From assembly GCA_032716605.1 (NCBI GenBank), contig CM064573.1, positions 7,714,207 through 7,778,206 of the forward strand: a DNA stretch of 64,000 bases, written 5' to 3'. Position 1 is the first letter of the stretch. Each line of letters begins with the position of its first letter. A model generated the notes under the pieces. It ran no database searches, was not told the DNA's origin, and was given only the letters and a program-made list of their open reading frames with translations. A program made the translations under genes and the position numbers. The stretch comes from Paralithodes platypus. Taxonomy: Eukaryota > Arthropoda > Malacostraca > Decapoda > Lithodidae. Below, piece by piece: positions 56,103-64,000 of this stretch.

Positions 56103-56450
56103 ATGAGTAATGCCCTCAATACCTTCTTTGCATCAGTTTTTACAACAGAAGACCTCAGTGATATCCCTACACCATCGCCTATTCAGATTGACAATTCAGA
56201 TGTTCTAAGCAATATCACCGTTACAGAGAGAGAAGTATTGAATTGTTTAGATAAACTCAAGGTAAATAAAACGCATGGACCTGATACAATCTCGCCTAGA
56301 GTTCTAAAGGAAGCTAAGGATGAGCTCTCCAAACCACTGACTTTACTATTCAACAAATCCTTGCAGTCTGGAACTATGCCTGATCAGTGGAAGATAGCCA
56401 ACGTAACACCGATATTCAAAAAAGGCAGCAAATCCCTACCCAGTAACTAA
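56103..56450 (+). pseudogene. CR1-A copy 5 ORF2, RT N-terminal part
   Basis: MSNALNTFFASVFTTEDLSD, LDKLKVNKTHGPDTISP, WKIANVTPIFKKGSKSLPS, then a stop where copy 1 has YRP (the RT fingers motif). G-P-D is preceded by H in place of P. Confidence 0.85.
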
Positions 56451-56979
56451 TGTCCAATTAGCTTAACCTCAGTTGTATGTAAAATGCTAGAAACGGTCAT
56501 AAGAGACAGACTCGTAAATCACTTAGAGGAAAATAACATACTTAAAGATACTCAACACACTTTCGTAAAAAACGTTCCTGTTTAACAAACCTCTTAGACT
56601 TCTGCCACGATATCCTCAACCTCTATGATTAGAGTAAAGCTGTAGATATTATATACCTTGATTTTCAAAAGGCCTTTGACAAAGTTCCCCACAAACGTTT
56701 ACTGCTAAAACTAAAAGCGCATGGAATACAAGACGGTGTGTTGAAATGGATAGAAAATTGGCTCAGCGACAGAAAGCAAAGAGTAGTCATAAACGGTAAG
56801 GCATCTAAATGGACCAATGTAAGTAGCGGGGTACCCCAGGGATCGGTACTAGGACCAATTCTCTTTCTAATTTACATCAACGACATACAGTAGATGAGGG
56901 TCTCACCTGTACAATCTCAAAATTTGCTGACGATACAAAAATTGCAAATAGCGTACTCTCAAAAGATCAAGTTGACGAT
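56451..56979 (+). pseudogene. CR1-A copy 5 ORF2, RT palm (broken)
   Basis: After the stop the codons continue [19 protein letters not shown] in a second frame, then [20 protein letters not shown] near 56828 and KFADDTKIA near 56925. The catalytic motifs are readable but lie in several frames. Confidence 0.8.
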
Positions 56980-57750
56980 ATGCAACACAATCTAGATAAA
57001 TTGTCACATTGGGCCCAAATTTGGCAAATGAGTTTCAATGCGGATAAATGTAAAGTACTACATAACAGATACCTAAATGAGAAAGCAAACTATTCGATGA
57101 ATGGCACTCAACTTAAGAATGTAAACAGAGAAACCGATCTGGGAGTAACAATATCGAGTAACCTAAAACCGAATCAACAATGTTCAGAAGTTGTTAAGAA
57201 GGCAAACAAAATAATTGGCTTTATAGGCAGGTCATTTGAGCATAAATCCAAAGACGTTATCCTAACCCTTTACAATTCCTTAGTCCGCCCTCTTCTGGAA
57301 TACTGCGTTCAATGCTGGTGCCCTTATTACCAAAAAGACATAAACAAGCTAGAACGAGTTCAACGTAGACTTACCAAAATGATACCTAGCCTAAAGAACA
57401 AACCATACGAAGAGCGTCTTAGAGAATTAAATCTATTTCCTTTAACCCAGCGCCGATTAAGAGGTGACTTAATTCAAGTGTTCAAAATCATCAAAGGCAT
57501 CGACAATATGAACTGTAGTAAGTACTTCACTATCGACCAATCTAATTACACGCGGGGAAACGGTTGCAAAATTATTGGTAAATCTTTTAACTCGAACGAA
57601 TCTAAGAATTTCTTCTTCAATCGAGTTGTCAACTTGTGGAATGGGCTTCCCCGAAACGTTATAGACTGCATCACCGTTGATTCATTGAAACTCCGCCTAG
57701 ACAAATATCTCGCATCAAACCCGCGACTGACTGCGTTTGTAAATGAATAA
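56980..57750 (+). pseudogene. CR1-A copy 5 ORF2, RT C-terminal part
   Basis: 256 open codons: MQHNLDKLSHWAQIWQMSFN, NADKCKVLHNRYL, NRETDLGVTISSNLKP, RPLLEYCVQCWCPYYQ, LERVQRRLTKMIPSLKN, RGNGCKIIGKSFNSN and WNGLPRNVIDC, ending at the natural stop SNPRLTAFVNE. It is the most complete CR1-A C-terminus here and defines the family end. Confidence 0.87.
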
Positions 57751-57775
57751 CTTTATTTTATCCCCCCCTCAGTTA

Positions 57776-58227
57776 CTGGGGTTTAGATGAGTGCCATCCT
57801 TGCAGAACAGAGTAGGCTGGTTGTAGAAGTTGTCCCAGAGGTTGATGAATTCAACTTCTTCCCTCAGACACAAATATTTTAGTCGGCTATTTGTGCTGAA
57901 GGCCTTGTCGTAGAATTTGTCAGGTGCGTCGATCTTGGGGAGAATGCCTGAGATGATGATATTCCTTGACTTGTTTTTGTAGTGCTGGATCACCTTGCGA
58001 TATTTCTCCATCAACTCTTCGGATCTGGTGCGCATGACGTCATTTGAACCAGCATGGATGACAAAAAGGGTATTTTCATTTGTATCCTTTGTGGTATCTT
58101 CGAAGGCTTCCACAATGTCGTCCAGTCCAGCTCCTGGGATGCAAAATCTTTTTCGTTGATTTGGGACTCTGTCGCAGAACTCTTCGACCTGTCCTCGTAG
58201 GATGGAATCCCCATGTCCTCGTAGCAT
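57776..58227 (-). pseudogene. CR1-like ORF1 SGNH esterase fragment, inverted
   Basis: Minus-strand frame of about 150 codons: GHGDSILRGQVEEFCDR (block I GDS), FCIPGAGLDDIVEAF (block II), FVIHAGSNDVMRTRSEEL (block III Asn) and FCKDGTHLNPSN (block V Asp-X-X-His). All SGNH catalytic blocks are present in one frame. It is a different family from the CR1-B esterase. It joins the 3' end of CR1-A copy 5 in the opposite orientation at 57775/57776, just where its own protein stops; assignment to the CR1-A family is inference. Confidence 0.8.
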
Positions 58228-58254
58228 GGAATCCTACGTACTCATGGAATCCAT

Positions 58255-58282
58255 GAGTGAGTGAGTGAGTGAGTGAGTGTGT
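58255..58282. repeat. (GAGT)n microsatellite
   Basis: About six GAGT units on the 5' side of the inverted esterase fragment. Confidence 0.92.
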
Positions 58283-58950
<668 letters not shown>

Positions 58951-58982
58951 TGATCGACTAACTGAATATTTTCACTTGCTTC

Positions 58983-59310
58983 CTAGGTAATTGTACTTCT
59001 CCACCTGCGGTAGCACTGTTCCTTTCACCGTTACAGTCACCTTAGGAGTTAATTCTTCTTTTGATATATCTAGGTCTTCTGTTTTCTTGCTGTTGATATT
59101 AAACCTTTAGTTTCACTCATGTGGCAATGCTTCTACTAGTTGCTGGAGTTTTTTTCTAAATCTGTGATCAACACTGTGCCATTTGCATATCTGATGTTGT
59201 TCATGTTCTTACCTCCAACTACTATTCCTTCCTGGTGTTTCATGTTCCGAACGATCCTTCCAATAACAGATGACGTCACTACAGTTGCATGTTTCCATCA
59301 CGTGTATCCA
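58983..59310 (-). pseudogene. RT fragment of another RTE-like LINE (LINE-F)
   Basis: Minus-strand codons read IVRNMKHQEGIVVGGKNMNN, then IRYANGTVLITD, which aligns with the usual IRYADDTVLI box; both catalytic aspartates are changed (YADD to YANG). Another frame gives QQLVEALPHE, INSKKTEDL, and VLPQVEKYNYLGS, the post-catalytic conserved end. Two or more frameshifts. Clearly dead. Confidence 0.68.
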
Positions 59311-59379
59311 CCCATCTGTCTTACTCTATCTGTTTCTGTATTAAGTTCGTCTGGGTTCACAACATTACCGCACCGGATA

Positions 59380-59428
59380 TTGCACACCCACCCACCCACC
59401 CACAACCACCCACCACACCCCACCCACA
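59380..59428. repeat. (CCCA)n-rich stretch
   Basis: CACCCACCCACCCAC and related units, interrupted. Confidence 0.85.
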
Positions 59429-59547
59429 CCCTATAACATAATATAACGTAGTTGCTACGTTTTTGTTTACTATCCATAAACCTAATTTGACTATCTTGAA
59501 TAAGTGCGTTACTCTGTTTACTTTAATGCTACTTCTTGGTTTAAAGC

Positions 59548-60270
59548 CCACCCCTCTCCCTAGTTTAAAGCCCACCCCTCTCCCTGGTTTAAAAGCCACC
59601 CCTTTTCCTGGTATAAACTCCACCCCTCTCCCTGGTTTAAAGCCCACCCCTCTCCCTGGTTTAAAGCCCATTCCTCTCCCTGGTTTAAAGCCCATCCCTC
59701 TCCCTGGTTTAAACCCCACCCCTCTCCCTGGTTTAAAGCCACCCCTCTCCCTGGTTTAAAGCCACCCCTCTCCCTGGTATAAAGCCCACCTCTCTTCCTA
59801 GTTTAAAGCCCACCCCTCTCCCTGGTTTAAAAGCCACCCCTTTCCCTGGTATAAACTCCACCCCTCTTTTTGGTTTAAAGCCCACCCCTCTCCCTGGTTT
59901 AAAGCCCACCCCTCTCCCTGGTTTAAAGCCCATCCCTCTCCCTGGTTTAAACCCCACCCATCTCCCTGGTTTAAAGCCACCCCTCTCCCTGGTTTAAAGC
60001 CCACCCCTCTCCCTAGTTTAAAGCTCACCCCTCTCCCTGGTTTAAAAGCCACCCCTTTCCCTGGTATAAACTCCACCCCTCTTTTTGGCTTAAAGCCCAC
60101 CCCTCTCCCTGGTTTAAAGCCCACCCCTCTCCCTGGTATAAAGCCCATCCCTCTCTCTGGTTTAAACCCCACCCCTCTCCCTGGTTTAAAGCCACCCCTC
60201 TCCCTGGTTTAAATCCAACCCCTCTCCCTGGTTTAAAGCCACCCCTCTACCTGGTTTAAATCCAACCACA
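59548..60270. repeat. Minisatellite, 24-bp unit, about 30 copies, with higher-order pattern
   Basis: Basic unit CCCACCCCTCTCCCTGGTTTAAAG (CCCACCCCTCTCCCTGGTTT then AAAG), varying by 1-2 bp. The sequence of variants CTAGTTTAAAG, TTTAAAAGCC, GGTATAAACTCC recurs at about 59560, 59797 and 60012, so blocks of about nine or ten units were duplicated. TTTAAA recurs in most units. Confidence 0.96.
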
Positions 60271-60448
60271 TGCGTAAAAGAGCCTGGTTATGAGTGTTTT
60301 AGACACCTTTTCAACATGTTTTTCCTTTTACTTACTATGTTATTATTTACACTATCTCACCCTACCTGGCCTCTGACACTTCTTACCTTGACAGTTTATA
60401 ATTTCCTGCCACAGTTATTAAGCTGCAATGTTTATGTGTACCTGTTGT

Positions 60449-60449
<1 letters not shown>
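60271..60449. other. No recognised feature
   Basis: Short unique interval. Confidence 0.4.
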
Positions 60450-60484
<35 letters not shown>

Positions 60485-60492
60485 GTGAGTGA
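60450..60492. repeat. (GA)n(GTGA)n microsatellite
   Basis: About 16 GA units then three GTGA units. Confidence 0.95.
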
Positions 60493-60978
60493 AGCGCGTG
60501 CGAAAAACAAGTTAGTTGGTACCATTTGCTATGCCCTAACATGAGTGTTATATCACAAACAGTAATATTTGGAGGAAACTAGTATTGTGAAGAAATAGAA
60601 ATTCAGGATTGAGTGGATTATTCACATCTTGGTATATTCATACTAATCCAACAATCAATAATATTCACCTATCAATATATCCATCAATCTATATATATAT
60701 ATATCTATTTACATGTTAATCTGTCTCTTTATATTCAGTTTTTCCCCAACCTCTTCCATTGTCATTCTCTTCACTTTAGAGTACTTCACATTCTCCCCCT
60801 TTAAGCCTTTCATCCGGTCATATATGTATTGGCTTTCTAACGCCCTTCAGGTATTGTCGCTTTCCGTTTATAAATGTATTCTTTATTGCTCGGTTTCTTT
60901 CCAAACTTTATGTTTCATATAATTTTACAAATTATTTAGCAGCCTCCCGGTACAATATATAACCACCTCCAGCTGTGG
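60493..60978. other. No gene; one short (TA)n
   Basis: Only a short (TA)n at about 60688-60703. Confidence 0.5.
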
Positions 60979-62115
<1,137 letters not shown>

Positions 62116-62119
62116 GGGG

Positions 62120-62547
62120 ATGTGTGTGTGCGTGAGAGTGTGTCTGTGTGTGGTGTGTGTGGGTGTGGTGTGTCGTGTGTGTGGGTGTGTGTGGGTGTGT
62201 GTTGTGGGTGTGTGTTGTGGGTGTGTGTTGTGGGTGTGTGTGTGTGGGTGGATGGGTGTGTGATGTGTGTGTGCGTGTGTGTGTGTGTGTGTGTTGTGTG
62301 TGTGTTGTGTTGTGGTGTGGGTGTATGTGTGTGTGTGTGTGGGTGTGTGTGTGTGTGTGTGTGGTGTGTGTGTGTGGGTGTGTTGTGTGTGTCTGTGTGT
62401 GTGGGTGTGTGTGGGGTGCTGTGTGTGTGGGTGTGTGTGTGTGATGTTTGTGTGTGTGTGGTGTGTGTGTTGTGTGTGGTGTGTTGTGTGTGGGTGTGGT
62501 GTGTGTGTGTTGTGTGGTGGTGTTGGTTGTGGTGTGTGTGGTGTGTG

Positions 62548-62582
<35 letters not shown>

Positions 62583-62985
62583 TGTGTGTGTGTGTGTGTG
62601 TGCTGTGTTGTGTGTGTTGTGTGTGTGTGTGTGTGTGTGTGGGTGTGTGGTGTGTGTGTGTGTGTGTGGTGTGGGTGTGGTTGTGTTTTTTGGTGTGTGG
62701 TGTGGTGGTGTGTGTGTGGTGTGTGTGTGTGTGTGTGTCTGTGGTGTGTGGGTGTGTGTGTGTGGTGGTGTGGGTGTGTGTGTTGTGTAGTGTGTGTGGG
62801 TGTGTGTGTGTGTGGGGGTGTGTGGATGTGGGGGTGTGTGTGGGTGTGTGGGTGTGTGTGTGCGTGTGGGTGTGTGTGTGTGTGTGTGTGTGTGTGTTGG
62901 GCTTTTGTGGTGTGTGTGGTGTGTGTGTGTGTGTGATGTGTGAGGTGTGTGTGTGGGGGGTGTGTGTGGTGTGTGTGTTGTCGTG
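62120..62985. repeat. TG-rich tract, ~865 bp, strand-asymmetric
   Basis: Almost only T and G on the plus strand, as TGTG units irregularly broken by GGG, TTG and rare A or C. No fixed long period. G-run density allows possible G-quadruplexes, and TG alternation favours Z-DNA. The long frames on both strands (Cys/Val or His/Thr only) are artefacts. Confidence 0.97.
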
Positions 62986-64000
62986 AACTGTAACGTGGGG
63001 AGGACACACTGCTGACAGCGCTAAGTAAAACTTCCAAGTTCTCCGATAAATCTAATTAGTATTTGGGAAAATACAACTGAGAGTAAAGGTGTAACCTGAG
63101 GTTGTCGCAGCCTAGTTCATTAATGACGAATGGTATGTTGGGAATATGTAGGTGTTAAACACCGTATATTTGGTTGGTGGGTTTCTATTGTTTACATAAA
63201 CCAACCCAGCAGATTTCGAGGCGGAAATAGTAACGTCTGCAACTATATAACCATTGCAAAAAAACCAATTACTACATCGTGATTAACGCTTCTAATAACG
63301 TTGTTTTACTGATTCATCACGGTATAAAACAGCTGCTATTACAACCATAACATAATTTACCATGAAACAGGCGCCTTACTGGGAATAGAGGAGAAAAACT
63401 ACGTATAGAAGGTAGAGGACGTAAACGTGTTTGTGTGTTGGCTATAATGAGTTCCGTATTGCCTATAAATCTCTTAAACACACGCTGAGGTGGTGAATTA
63501 CGGTACGGTTAATGGCTGTTATTTTCATCTGTGAAAAAAGAAAATACAATAAACTGGCCTACATCATCTACCTATCAAGAATAGTTAACATTCGTGGATT
63601 GTGTTTATAAATATACTGTATACACATACAATATACCGGTATAACATTAAGATAAAAACAAATGTAAACCTCCCGTATTTCATGTCGTGTTATCTCGTTA
63701 AAAAATATTATTTCAAATTTCCTGAAAGTTATCCCAGTCTGTTATGGCATTAGATGATAACCATAATATTTTGAACGTGATGCAAAATAAACTAAAAACA
63801 TCAGTTACTGGTCCAACTTTCACCAAAAGCTCTCTGTCTCTTCCACTAGTTCTCCAAACTTGTGCCAACAAACTTTACAATGCAGTAAATATCCAAACTT
63901 GGTTGTGTTCGACCAAACACACCAATTCAACAAAGCAACACAACTTCCGGTTGGGTTTTCCTAGCTGACATTGTGTGTGGAGCTGTTGTGTTTAGGTTTA
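62986..64000. other. No recognised feature
   Basis: AT-rich sequence to the window end; no supported gene, RNA or repeat. Confidence 0.5.

Larger units (their letters stand above)
56073..57775 (+). mobile_element. CR1-A LINE, copy 5 (RT through 3' end of ORF2)
   Basis: Starts at NGEYTKDEVQMS of the linker and runs to just past the ORF2 stop, where similarity to other copies is lost at CCTCAGTTACT (57775). 5'-truncated. Disabled by a TAA in the YRP motif (near 56449), a 2-nt loss near 56560, a TAG near 56632 and a short insertion near 56888. Confidence 0.88.

Overview
This window reads as non-genic, repeat-packed DNA from an animal genome, most likely an aquatic arthropod and probably a decapod crustacean. 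That assignment is an inference from style, not from a marker gene: very long (CT)n, (TG)n and (TA)n runs, many minisatellites, and co-existing CR1, L2-like and RTE-like LINEs plus TTAA-flanked MITEs. There are no bacterial operons, no rRNA and no convincing host protein-coding gene. Nearly every long open frame is either part of a retrotransposon or a by-product of a tandem repeat whose unit is a multiple of three.

Layout. 0-4.6 kb holds two minisatellites (60 bp and 27 bp units) and a dispersed repeat. 4.6-6.5 kb is a 5'-truncated L2-like LINE with one open 607-codon reverse-transcriptase frame. 7-9.2 kb holds an old dispersed repeat and a complete 235-bp TTAA MITE. 10.6-11.5 kb is the 3' end of an RTE-like LINE. 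14.5-22 kb carries two CR1 elements in the same (minus) orientation; the second (CR1-B) keeps an ORF1 SGNH-esterase, an endonuclease and an RT, and has two further insertions nested inside it. 23.8-27.1 kb has three minisatellites and a 330-bp foldback sequence. 27.3-31.9 kb has another LINE 3' end and two truncated CR1-A copies. 34.8-41.3 kb has CR1-A, CR1-C and a second near-complete CR1-B. 42-50.5 kb has LINE scraps, a MITE inside a repeat whose second copy (about 40 kb away) lacks it, a broken conserved cysteine-rich gene in two opposed halves, and a poly-A SINE-like unit. 51-64 kb has another MITE, several (CT)n runs, a 62-bp minisatellite interrupted by CR1-A, an inverted CR1 esterase piece, a 24-bp higher-order minisatellite and about 870 bp of strand-asymmetric TG-rich DNA.

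How the parts relate. The LINE copies form families: CR1-A (five pieces), CR1-B (two near-complete copies and one 3' stub), CR1-C (one), an RTE-like family (three pieces), and single fragments of other lineages. MITE family 1 has three copies, family 2 three copies and family 3 one. All CR1 copies carry frameshifts, stops or truncations, so no autonomous element is evident; the L2-like and RTE-like RT frames are open but 5'-truncated. The most useful observations are the TTAA MITE families with an internal empty-site comparison, the head-to-head split of a conserved cysteine-rich gene, the foldback sequence, the SGNH-esterase ORF1s, and a sequence matching the recursive-splicing consensus at 54,410/54,411.

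Limits: identities were judged by eye, clade names rest on motif recognition, and short host exons in AT-rich introns could be missed.
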